Source: Candidatus Daviesbacteria bacterium
GTDB lineage: Bacteria > Patescibacteria > Microgenomatia > Daviesbacterales > UBA10151
NCBI GenBank assembly: GCA_028687915.1
Contig: JAQTZF010000001.1
Location: 558,001-622,000, forward strand
Direction: 5' to 3'
DNA length: 64,000 bases
Shown here: in pieces, positions 41,955 to 49,135 of the stretch
Numbering within the stretch: position 1 is the first letter of the stretch
Layout of the letters: the number at the start of each line of letters is the position of its first letter
Notes under the pieces: model-generated
What the model was told of the DNA's origin: nothing
What the model saw: only the letters and a program-made list of their open reading frames with translations
Databases searched by the model: none
Position numbers and translations under genes: made by a program

Positions 41955-42344
41955 ATGGATAACCTGACATCTCCGAATTCCGATAAAGTTTTTTATGAAG
42001 ATGAAAAAGTTTATGCTTGTTTAGCAAGTTTTCCAATTACAAAAGGTCATTCTATAGTAGTTTGGAAAAAACCAGTAACAGATTTACACCTATTATCAAG
42101 AGAAGATTATGAATATTTAATGAACATAGTTGATAAGACTAGAGATACTTTGATGAAGGTTATGAAAGTAGATAAAGTATATTTAATGTACATGGATGAA
42201 ATTAAGCATGTGCACTGGCATTTAATTCCCAGACACAATTTAATGGGATTTAATTTATTAAAACACAAGCCTAAAAAACTTACTTCTTTTAAACTTGTTG
42301 AGAAATTAACTGGTATGAAAGAATTAGCGAATAACAATAGGTAG
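41955..42344 (+). CDS. HIT-family nucleotide hydrolase or transferase
   Basis: The 129-residue protein carries the histidine triad HVHWHLIPRH near residue 80 and the upstream FPITKGHSIVVWKK strand of the HIT fold. HIT proteins cleave or transfer nucleoside phosphates such as adenosine 5'-phosphoramidates or dinucleoside polyphosphates in the cytoplasm. The specific substrate is unknown. Its 3' end overlaps the next gene convergently by 21 bases. Confidence 0.88.
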   Translation: MDNLTSPNSDKVFYEDEKVYACLASFPITKGHSIVVWKKPVTDLHLLSREDYEYLMNIVDKTRDTLMKVMKVDKVYLMYMDEIKHVHWHLIPRHNLMGFNLLKHKPKKLTSFKLVEKLTGMKELANNNR

Positions 42345-42746
42345 AATTTTTCTTTTATCAATAGGCAATCCTAATCGTTTGCTAGTTTCTTGCAGCTCTG
42401 TTTCTAACGATTCAGCATCTAGCTCTATTACATCTGCGTAGAAGTCTTCTCCTCCACCGGACATTTGATCAAAAGAAAATAAAGAAAAACTCAAAATAGT
42501 TCCTGCAGAGCCTGACTCCCTTCTCAAAATTTCAATTTGACGGTAAATAGAAGCACCTATTTCAGGAGTTTCCCCTTTTATCACTACTTGTCTGCTAGTG
42601 TAACCTTGTTCAACTAATTCCTGTAGGGTTTTAGAGGCTAAACGATCTATTTTTAAATACATGTTATTATCCAAAAAATCAATCTCTTCGTCTATCTCTA
42701 TTTTAAATTGTTCAAATTCATATGGATCAAAATCCGGCTGACTCAT
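42324..42746 (-). CDS. hypothetical protein
   Basis: This 140-residue acidic protein has no membrane segment and no motif I recognise. The first half is rich in Asp and Glu (FKIEIDEEIDFLDNNMYLKID) and the second has alternating hydrophobic strands (GTILSFSLFSFDQ). It lies between the HIT gene and tRNA-Asp. Base composition matches its neighbours. Confidence 0.5.
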   Translation of the reverse strand: MSQPDFDPYEFEQFKIEIDEEIDFLDNNMYLKIDRLASKTLQELVEQGYTSRQVVIKGETPEIGASIYRQIEILRRESGSAGTILSFSLFSFDQMSGGGEDFYADVIELDAESLETELQETSKRLGLPIDKRKILPIVIR

Positions 42747-42800
42747 TAGTAAATTATATCTAAATATTATAGGTTATTCAAGAAGTAAAAACCTATCTAG

Positions 42801-42873
42801 CGGGACCGACGGGATTCGAACCCGCAACCTCTTCCGTGACAGGGAAGCGCTCTAACCATTGAGCTACGGCCCC
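42801..42873 (-). tRNA. tRNA-Asp(GTC)
   Basis: The 73-nt cloverleaf has acceptor GGGGCCG/CGGTCCC, D-arm GCTC/GAGC, anticodon stem CTTCC/GGAAG with loop CTGTCAC and T-arm CGGG TTCGAAT CCCG. The anticodon GTC reads aspartate codons and the discriminator is G, as expected for tRNA-Asp. CCA is not encoded. Its first ten bases overlap the 3' end of the GIY-YIG gene, and a 5'-half copy lies 312 bp upstream. Confidence 0.95.
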
Positions 42874-43127
42874 AATAAAATGATTCCTTCTCGAATCATC
42901 CTTTCAAGTATATTCTTGTTTTTAAACTTCTTCAGTTTTAATTCAATCTTTCTGGCTTCTATCAAAGAAGAATATTCTTGATGTAATACCAGTTTTACAG
43001 GTCTTATAAACTTAAGGCTTTTAGTCTTACCATTATTATGCTCCGCTAACCTTCGTTTAAGATCGTTTGTTGATCCAATATAGTACCGACTATTTACTTC
43101 TGATTGCACTATATAAACATAAGCCAT
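42864..43127 (-). CDS. intact GIY-YIG nuclease ending inside tRNA-Asp
   Basis: The 87-residue protein is a complete single-domain GIY-YIG nuclease of the UPF0213 type: YVYIVQ and RYYIGSTNDL form the GIY and YIG strands, RRLAEHN carries the catalytic arginine, and IEARKIELKLKKFKNK holds the glutamate region. Its last codons TTG GGG CCG TAG run into tRNA-Asp, and the stop is tRNA bases 8-10. A 5'-half tRNA-Asp copy ends 6 bp before its start codon. The layout suggests a homing-type mobile gene targeted to tRNA-Asp; mobility is inference. Confidence 0.85.
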   Translation of the reverse strand: MAYVYIVQSEVNSRYYIGSTNDLKRRLAEHNNGKTKSLKFIRPVKLVLHQEYSSLIEARKIELKLKKFKNKNILERMIREGIILLGP

Positions 43128-43185
43128 AATAAGGCAACCTGTCCGATGTCACATCGGACCGCTCTAACCATTGAGCTACGGCCCC
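42874..43185 (-). mobile_element. tRNA-Asp-associated GIY-YIG module
   Basis: The module runs from the 5'-half tRNA copy to the base before the complete tRNA, 312 bp, and holds only the nuclease gene. The same order (partial 5' tRNA, nuclease, complete tRNA) occurs at tRNA-Gly with a period of 231 bp. Insertion that regenerates a full tRNA would explain both. No transposase, integrase or intron core is visible. Confidence 0.55.
43134..43185 (-). repeat. 5'-half copy of tRNA-Asp with a replaced anticodon arm
   Basis: The first 26 bases are identical to tRNA-Asp, and the AGGTTGC of the variable region also matches. The anticodon arm is replaced by a perfect palindrome, GTCCGATGT-G-ACATCGGAC. 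The T-arm and 3' acceptor are missing, so it is not a tRNA gene. Confidence 0.85.
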
Positions 43186-43257
43186 AAGACTGTGATATTG
43201 TATCAGAGCCTGGCTACACGGTCAATTAAATACCTTCTATGGTAATATAAAGTTAAC

Positions 43258-43422
43258 ATGTCTTTTGCTTTTTATTTATTGTTAACCTGTATCATTTCTG
43301 CAATTATAACGGTTGTTGGTTTTGTGAAAAATATCACAATACTGAAGCTAATAGGAACTGTTTTTCTTCTAACTGGCATTTCTTTAGCTATTGCACTAGC
43401 TTTCTCCGTGAGAACTATGTAA
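43258..43422 (+). CDS. 54-residue membrane protein, unknown
   Basis: The frame encodes MSFAFYLLLTCIISAIITVV and continues to a second hydrophobic segment, giving two membrane helices joined by a short FVKNITILKL loop. TAATAT lies 9 nt before the ATG, matching the promoter spacing of other genes here. It sits alone between the tRNA-Asp locus and polX. No family is recognised; the hydrophobic pattern and promoter make it plausible. Confidence 0.5.
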   Translation: MSFAFYLLLTCIISAIITVVGFVKNITILKLIGTVFLLTGISLAIALAFSVRTM

Positions 43423-43458
43423 ACAATTTTAGTAAATAGGTAATATTAGGTGGGTTTG

Positions 43459-43467
43459 TGATATATT
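43459..43467 (+). promoter_or_regulatory. extended -10 promoter of polX
   Basis: TGATATATT ends 7 nt before the polX ATG at 43475, predicting a leaderless transcript. Confidence 0.5.
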
Positions 43468-43474
43468 ATTTTTA

Positions 43475-45217
43475 ATGGATTTTAGTAATGCTAAAGTTGC
43501 GCACATGCTTCGTGATGTAGCCACGGCCTATACCCTTAAAAAAGCTAATAATTTTCAGATTAGAGCTTATGAAAATGCAGCTGATACTATTGAACGTTTA
43601 ACCAGTGAATTAAAGGATTTATGGCAGGATCAGCAATTAGATAATGTACCAGGAATTGGAGAAAGCCTAAAGGCTTATTTAGATGAGCTATTTAGGACAG
43701 GAGAAGTAAAGCATTGGATAGATATAAAAAAGGATATCCCAGAGTCTGTTTTTAGTTTTCTGGATATTCCTGGAGTAGGCCCTCAGACGGCCTTAAAGCT
43801 ATCTTCTGCTGGTGTAGTAGATTTAGTTGATCTGGAGAACAAGTTGGAAAACAGAGAACTTCAAAAAGCAGATTTTTCACAAAAGTTATTAGATAAGCTA
43901 AAAATTGGACTAAAACAATCACAATCCTTAAAAACAGGCAGAATGCTACTTCCTTATGCCTTTATTCAGGCTCAGAAAATTCTAGATTATTTAAAACAAG
44001 ATAATAGTGTTCTAAAAGCAGATGTTTTAGGAAGCCTTAGGAGGATGGTAGCAACTGTAGGGGATTTAGATTTTGCAATATCTACAAATAATCCAGAAAA
44101 GGTTATGAAACATATCTTAAATATGCCTGGAATAAAAGAAGTTATAGAAAAAGGTGAAACAAAAGCTGCGATTTTTATATCAGAAGGTATTCATGTTGAT
44201 TTTTTAATCGCAAAGCCGGAAGTATATGGTGCTTTGTTACAGCATTTTACAGGTTCAAAAAGCCATAATATTCACCTTAGGTCATATGCAGAGTCAAAAG
44301 GATTTTCATTATCTGAGTATGGTCTTTTAAAAGTAAAAAATAAGGAATTAATTAATTGTGAAACAGAAGAAGAAGTTTATAGTAATTTAGGAATGCAAAC
44401 ACCTATTCCTGAGATAAGAGAAAATACAGGTGAAATAGAGATGGCAATAAAGCATAGTTTACCTACTTTTATTAAGCCTGAAGATATAAAAGGGGATTTA
44501 CACCTACATTCAAATTTTAATATTGAGCCTTCCCACGACCTTGGGGTAAGTACAATGCATCAATTAATAGAAAAAGGTCAGTCTCTTGGTTATGAATATA
44601 TTGGGGCCTCAGAACATCAACCATCTAAGGCTAATCATAGTCCAGAACAGGTAATTGAACTCATAAATAATAAGAAAAAAGTGGTTGAACAACTTAATTA
44701 CTCACAGAAAAGTGTTCGAGTACTAAATTTACTCGAATTAGACATTATGACTGATGGATTAGTTTCTGTGCCTGAAGAAGGGCTTAAACTTTTAGATTTT
44801 GCTTTGGCAGGAGTGCATTCTTCTCATCACCAGCCTAAGGAAGAAATGACAAAGCGGTTGATTAAGGCTTTAGAGAATCCATATATTAAAGTTATTACCC
44901 ATCCTACAGGAAGGCTTTTAAATGAAAGGGAAGCATCAGATGCTGATTGGGATTTAGTTTTTAAAACTGCTGCTACGCATAAAAAAGCTTTAGAAATTAG
45001 TGCTTACCCAAATAGACTAGACCTTTCTGATTATTTAGTACGGAGGGCAAAAGAATATGGAGTTAAGTTTGTTATTAGTACAGATTCACATGAGGTTTCA
45101 CAAATGGATTTAATGTTTTTTGGAATATCCGTTGGCAGACGTGGGTGGCTAACAAAGGAAGATGTAGTTAATGCCTGGGATTGGCCTAAATTTGCAAAAT
45201 GGTTCAATTTGGATTAA
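43475..45217 (+). CDS. polX: family X DNA polymerase with PHP domain
   Basis: The 580-residue protein is a bacterial PolX: helix-hairpin-helix repeats (DNVPGIGESLKAYLDEL, LDIPGVGPQTALKLSSAG), a polymerase core with LGSLRRMVATVGDLDFAIS carrying the metal-binding aspartates and HVDFLIA, then a PHP domain (GDLHLHSNFNIEPSHD, EHQPSKANH, STDSHEV) for 3'-5' exonuclease or AP-site processing. It fills short gaps in base excision repair. Confidence 0.93.
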   Translation: MDFSNAKVAHMLRDVATAYTLKKANNFQIRAYENAADTIERLTSELKDLWQDQQLDNVPGIGESLKAYLDELFRTGEVKHWIDIKKDIPESVFSFLDIPGVGPQTALKLSSAGVVDLVDLENKLENRELQKADFSQKLLDKLKIGLKQSQSLKTGRMLLPYAFIQAQKILDYLKQDNSVLKADVLGSLRRMVATVGDLDFAISTNNPEKVMKHILNMPGIKEVIEKGETKAAIFISEGIHVDFLIAKPEVYGALLQHFTGSKSHNIHLRSYAESKGFSLSEYGLLKVKNKELINCETEEEVYSNLGMQTPIPEIRENTGEIEMAIKHSLPTFIKPEDIKGDLHLHSNFNIEPSHDLGVSTMHQLIEKGQSLGYEYIGASEHQPSKANHSPEQVIELINNKKKVVEQLNYSQKSVRVLNLLELDIMTDGLVSVPEEGLKLLDFALAGVHSSHHQPKEEMTKRLIKALENPYIKVITHPTGRLLNEREASDADWDLVFKTAATHKKALEISAYPNRLDLSDYLVRRAKEYGVKFVISTDSHEVSQMDLMFFGISVGRRGWLTKEDVVNAWDWPKFAKWFNLD

Positions 45218-45227
45218 GATTTAATTA

Positions 45228-45779
45228 ATGAATATATTTCTAATTATTGGAGCTGTTTTATTAGTAATATTTGGTTGGTTGTTTATGACTTATAACAGCT
45301 TGGTTACTCTTCGTAATCGTGTCCGTGAAGCCTGGTCACAAATTGATGTCCAATTGAAAAGAAGATCGTCTTTAATTCCAAACTTAGTAGAAACTGTTAA
45401 AGGTTATGCTAAACACGAAAAAGAAGTATTTGAAAATGTAACTAAAGCCAGAAGTGCTTTGATGCAGGCAAAAGGACCGGCTGATGCAGCTGTAGCAAGT
45501 GATCAAATGTCCGGAGCTTTGAAAACATTATTTGCAGTGGCAGAAAATTATCCTGATTTAAAAGCATCTGATAATTTTAAAACTTTACAAACTGAAATTT
45601 CTGACACAGAAACTAAAGTAGCTGCTTCCAGGCAGTTTTATAATACAAATGTTCTAGATTACAATAATTCTCTTGAGGTTATGCCAACTGCATTAATTGC
45701 AGGGATTTTTCACTTCCAGAAAACAGATTTTTTCCAGGCAACTGAAGCTGAGAAAAAAGACGTTGAAGTTAAAATGTAG
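45228..45779 (+). CDS. lemA: LemA family membrane protein
   Basis: The 183-residue protein has an N-terminal membrane segment and the LemA pattern YNSLVTLRNRVREAWSQIDVQLKRRSSLIPNLVETVKGYAKHE split over the first half, followed by long helices and ASRQFYNTNVLDYNNSLEVMP. LemA proteins are often encoded beside HtpX proteases; here one unknown gene lies between. The biochemical role of the family is not settled. Confidence 0.92.
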   Translation: MNIFLIIGAVLLVIFGWLFMTYNSLVTLRNRVREAWSQIDVQLKRRSSLIPNLVETVKGYAKHEKEVFENVTKARSALMQAKGPADAAVASDQMSGALKTLFAVAENYPDLKASDNFKTLQTEISDTETKVAASRQFYNTNVLDYNNSLEVMPTALIAGIFHFQKTDFFQATEAEKKDVEVKM

Positions 45780-46241
45780 ATGATTGAGGTTTGGGAGCAA
45801 AAAGGCAGAAAACCGACTGTAGTTTCTTCAGAAGCGTTTCCATGTGAGGTAGAGAATATTTCTTCAGAGTTTTTAGGTTTTGCTGCTGAGGCGGAGGCAA
45901 CCAGAGGAATAGTCGCTTTTTTAACTACATTACAAGAAATAGAAGGAGTGGAAGGAGTTGCTTTCTCCTTGATTACTGAACATCTTGCACCGAGAGCTTG
46001 GAATTCTGTTGTAAAAGTTCCTTTTTATGATCAAGCCTCAGAACGCACACTAAAGACTTATAGAGCTATAAAAGAAGCTAATGCAGAATTAGGTAAAAAA
46101 CTCGATCCGGTTATGCCTAGTGGATTAAGAATTAATAAGTCAACAGATTTTACACCACGCTCTTTCGTAACTGCTTTACGGAGAAGATGTGGTAGAAGTA
46201 AAACTGAAGAATTAATTGGTGTTTTTCTTTTTAAAAAATAA
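45780..46241 (+). CDS. hypothetical protein between lemA and htpX
   Basis: The 153-residue soluble protein starts on the base after the lemA stop, so it is probably translationally coupled. It contains FLTTLQEIEGVEGVAFSLIT and a basic patch SFVTALRRRCGRSKTEEL near the C-terminus. I do not recognise a family and no membrane segment is present. Its place between lemA and htpX suggests a link to membrane-protein quality control, which is inference only. Confidence 0.55.
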   Translation: MIEVWEQKGRKPTVVSSEAFPCEVENISSEFLGFAAEAEATRGIVAFLTTLQEIEGVEGVAFSLITEHLAPRAWNSVVKVPFYDQASERTLKTYRAIKEANAELGKKLDPVMPSGLRINKSTDFTPRSFVTALRRRCGRSKTEELIGVFLFKK

Positions 46242-46266
46242 TCCATTGGATACATTGTTGGAAGAA

Positions 46267-46275
46267 TGTTAAAAT
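46267..46275 (+). promoter_or_regulatory. extended -10 promoter of htpX
   Basis: TGTTAAAAT ends exactly 6 nt before the htpX ATG at 46282. Confidence 0.45.
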
Positions 46276-46281
46276 TACTCC

Positions 46282-47208
46282 ATGACAACGATTAATACTG
46301 CTTGGGATCAGGTTTCGGGAAACATCTTCAAAACATATCTCATTATGTTTTTATTTTCTTTATTTACTGTTATTGTAGTTTATATTCTTGCAAGGGGATT
46401 TGGTTATGGAGAAGTAGGGACTTTGGGGATTGTAGGTTTTGCTCTAATTATTGCAGGGATAATGAATTTTGTTTCTTACTTTTTTTCAGATCAAATTGTT
46501 TTAGGAATTTCTGGTGCTAAGTTAATTGAACATGATAAAAATCCTGAAATTTATCATCTTGTTGAAAATCTTTGTATTGCAGGAGGACTCCCAGTTCCAA
46601 AAATATATGTAATAGATGACAGTGCTCCCAATGCTTTTGCTACTGGCAGAGATGCAAAACATGCAGCAATTGCTTTGACTTCTGGTATTTTAGATAAGCT
46701 GAACAAACAAGAGCTAGAAGGAGTAATTGCTCATGAGTTATCTCATATTGGTAACAGAGATACACTATTAATGGCAGTGGTAGCAATTTTAGTAGGTTCT
46801 ATTGCTTTACTTTCTGATTTTTTCTTAAGATCAATGTGGTTTGGTGGTAGGGATAATGATAGAGAAAATAATAATACTTTAATGTTAATCCTGGCAATTA
46901 TAGCTGCTATTTTAGCTCCTCTTATTGCAACCCTTATCCAATTAGCAATTTCCAGAAGAAGAGAATTTCTAGCTGATGCTTCTGGTGTACTTTTAACAAG
47001 ATATCCTCAGGGGTTGGAAAATGCTCTTATTAAAATTTCTTCAGATAAAGAACCTTTGGAAGTAGCGAATAGGGGAACTGCTCATATGTATATAGTTAAT
47101 CCGTTAAAGGGTAAAGATTTAACAGGCTGGTTTGCAGGTCTTTTTAATACACATCCTTCAGTTGAAGATCGTCTTAAAGCTTTGCGTGGGATGGCAGGTC
47201 AAGTTTAA
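46282..47208 (+). CDS. htpX: M48 family metalloprotease HtpX
   Basis: The 308-residue integral membrane zinc protease has two N-terminal membrane segments, the catalytic HELSHIGNRD with HExxH near residue 153, two further hydrophobic segments and the third zinc ligand region SRRREFLADASG. It degrades misfolded membrane proteins. lemA lies just upstream, the usual neighbour, but htpX also has its own -10 box. Confidence 0.93.
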   Translation: MTTINTAWDQVSGNIFKTYLIMFLFSLFTVIVVYILARGFGYGEVGTLGIVGFALIIAGIMNFVSYFFSDQIVLGISGAKLIEHDKNPEIYHLVENLCIAGGLPVPKIYVIDDSAPNAFATGRDAKHAAIALTSGILDKLNKQELEGVIAHELSHIGNRDTLLMAVVAILVGSIALLSDFFLRSMWFGGRDNDRENNNTLMLILAIIAAILAPLIATLIQLAISRRREFLADASGVLLTRYPQGLENALIKISSDKEPLEVANRGTAHMYIVNPLKGKDLTGWFAGLFNTHPSVEDRLKALRGMAGQV

Positions 47209-47778
47209 TTAAATTAAAGGGCAATTATGGCAAGGGTTTTTGCATTTTCCATAAAGACTTCTTATTTTCCCGATATATGATTTTTCATCCGTAGAATATT
47301 TTAAACCTAAAAGAGATGCGATAACCCTGTATCTTTCATGTGCATTTTCTGATTCAACATGATCCATGCCGGACATAAGAAAAGGAAAAGATATCCTCTC
47401 GGCTAACTTAGATTGAAGTAGAAAACAACCGATCGTCTCTATTTGATCCGCGGAGAACCAGTTTATATTTAAGCCTGTTGTTAGGCGGTAAGATATTCTG
47501 TTGCGTGCTCCTTGAATCTGTAATACCGAAAGAATTCCGTCTTTTTCTTCTAAGCTGATAGTGAGTCCATCATATTTGCGTCCATCACGCTCATAGCTCG
47601 TAACTAAACTACCATCACCGGTATAAGTAGTAGATAAATATCGCTCCCGATAATCGCCCAGTAAGAATTCTGTGCTTATTCTGGCAATATCTAAAGGTGG
47701 ATTTATGCCTCTCCTTAGATAAGGTAAATAACTTTCATTGTTTAATGGATATAGATTTGTTAGTAGCTCTAATGACAT
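47209..47778 (-). CDS. hypothetical protein with C-terminal cysteines
   Basis: The 189-residue protein shows no membrane segment and no recognised family. Its C-terminus, YGKCKNPCHNCPLI, has three cysteines that could bind metal. The middle part (GDGSLVTSYERDGRKYDGLTISLEEKDG) looks beta-rich. It begins one base after the htpX stop on the opposite strand and diverges from obgE. Confidence 0.5.
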   Translation of the reverse strand: MSLELLTNLYPLNNESYLPYLRRGINPPLDIARISTEFLLGDYRERYLSTTYTGDGSLVTSYERDGRKYDGLTISLEEKDGILSVLQIQGARNRISYRLTTGLNINWFSADQIETIGCFLLQSKLAERISFPFLMSGMDHVESENAHERYRVIASLLGLKYSTDEKSYIGKIRSLYGKCKNPCHNCPLI

Positions 47779-47847
47779 AATCTGAAATTATATTAAAAAA
47801 TTAAGTTAAACGCAAACTATGGGTTACATATATAGATATGAATGTTA

Positions 47848-47853
47848 TATACT
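47848..47853 (+). promoter_or_regulatory. -10 box of obgE
   Basis: TATACT ends exactly 6 nt before the ATG at 47860. It lies inside the longer frame starting at 47842, which argues for the shorter start. Confidence 0.5.
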
Positions 47854-47859
47854 ATACAT

Positions 47860-48810
47860 ATGTTAATTGATGAAGTAGATATTATTATTAGAGGAGGGCA
47901 TGGAGGAGCTGGAAAAGTTTCTTTTTTCCCTGGACATTATGGTGGCCCTGATGGTGGAAACGGGGGTAAGGGTGGAGATGTTTATATTAGAACTGTTTCT
48001 GATTTAACTGCTTTAAATCAATTTTCCAGAAAAAAAATTGTTGAGGGAAAAAACGGTGATCCTGGTGGAAGTAATGTAAAATCAGGTTTAAATGCTGAAG
48101 ATATAGAAATTATTATGCCTGTTGGGGTAACAATGACAAATAAAAAAACAGGTGAGGAGATTGATTTAACTGAAGTCGATCAAAGAATTTTAATTGCTAA
48201 AGGTGGTTTAGGTGGAAGAGGAAATACAGAATTTAAGTCTTCACTTAGAACAACTCCAAAGTTTGCTCAACCTGGTTTACCTGGTGAAGAATTCTTCTTT
48301 AAAGTAAATTTAAAATTAATAGCAGATTATGGACTTATTGGTTTACCAAATGCCGGTAAAAGTAGTTTATTAAATGAGCTAACAAAAGCAAATGTAAAAA
48401 CTGCAAATTATCCTTTTACCACTCTAGAACCTAACTTAGGAGTAATGAATACTAAGATTTTAGCTGATATTCCTGGGCTTATTGAAGGAGCATCAGAGGG
48501 AAAAGGGCTTGGAATAAGATTCTTAAAACATATAGAAAAAGTTAATTTATTATTACATTGTATTTCTGCAGAATCAGAAACTCCACTTGAAGATTATAAA
48601 GTAGTTAAAGATGAAATGGAAAAATTTAATCCTGAGATATTAAAAAAGAAAGAAATAATATTACTTACTAAAACAGATTTGGTAGAAAAAAAACAAATAG
48701 CTGAAAAGTTAAAAGTATTAAAAAAGTTAAAAAAAGAAATTATTCCAGTTTCAATTCATGATTGGGATAGTTTGGAAGCATTAAAAGAGTATTTAAAAAG
48801 TAACTCTTAA
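47860..48810 (+). CDS. obgE: Obg family GTPase
   Basis: The 316-residue GTPase has the glycine-rich Obg domain (IIIRGGHGGAGKVSFFPG onward) and a G domain with GLPNAGKSSLLNEL (P-loop), the NYPFTTLEPNLG switch, DIPGLIEGA and LTKTDL. Obg acts in 50S subunit assembly and stress control. The ATG at 47860 is preferred to the one at 47842 because the Obg domain starts there and the -10 box overlaps the longer start. The C-terminal OCT domain is absent. Confidence 0.92.
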   Translation: MLIDEVDIIIRGGHGGAGKVSFFPGHYGGPDGGNGGKGGDVYIRTVSDLTALNQFSRKKIVEGKNGDPGGSNVKSGLNAEDIEIIMPVGVTMTNKKTGEEIDLTEVDQRILIAKGGLGGRGNTEFKSSLRTTPKFAQPGLPGEEFFFKVNLKLIADYGLIGLPNAGKSSLLNELTKANVKTANYPFTTLEPNLGVMNTKILADIPGLIEGASEGKGLGIRFLKHIEKVNLLLHCISAESETPLEDYKVVKDEMEKFNPEILKKKEIILLTKTDLVEKKQIAEKLKVLKKLKKEIIPVSIHDWDSLEALKEYLKSNS

Positions 48811-48829
48811 CACCAGCCATTTAGTAACG

Positions 48830-48835
48830 TATAAT
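48830..48835 (+). promoter_or_regulatory. -10 box of gatCAB
   Basis: A perfect TATAAT ends exactly 6 nt before the gatC ATG at 48842, predicting a leaderless operon mRNA. Confidence 0.55.
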
Positions 48836-48841
48836 CTCTTC

Positions 48842-49135
48842 ATGAAGCTTTCTCAAGATCAGGTAAAAAAAGTAGCAAATCTTGCAAATCTAACACTTAC
48901 TTCCGAAGAAGAAGATAAGTATGCAGATCAATTATCTGATGTTCTGAGTTATATTGATCAGTTAAACTTAGTAGATACAAAAAGTGCTGAACCTACCTTT
49001 AATGTTACAGATTTAAGTAATGTTTTAGCTGATGATGAAATTACCCCAAGTTTAGAACAAGATGCTGTTTTGCAAAATGCTTCTGCCAAAAAAGATGGTT
49101 TCTTTGTAACAAAAGGAGTGTTTGAAAATGAATAA
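48842..49135 (+). CDS. gatC: Asp-tRNA(Asn)/Glu-tRNA(Gln) amidotransferase subunit C
   Basis: The 97-residue protein matches GatC, which holds the GatA and GatB subunits together: VKKVANLANLTLTSEEEDKYADQLSDVLSYIDQLN, read in two parts, is the helical start of the family. It is the first gene of gatCAB and overlaps gatA by 8 bases. Confidence 0.93.
   Translation: MKLSQDQVKKVANLANLTLTSEEEDKYADQLSDVLSYIDQLNLVDTKSAEPTFNVTDLSNVLADDEITPSLEQDAVLQNASAKKDGFFVTKGVFENE

Noticed and set aside
42874..43185. Group I intron in tRNA-Asp
   Set aside because: The complete tRNA is uninterrupted, the upstream copy has no matching 3' exon after the nuclease, and no intron core is visible.
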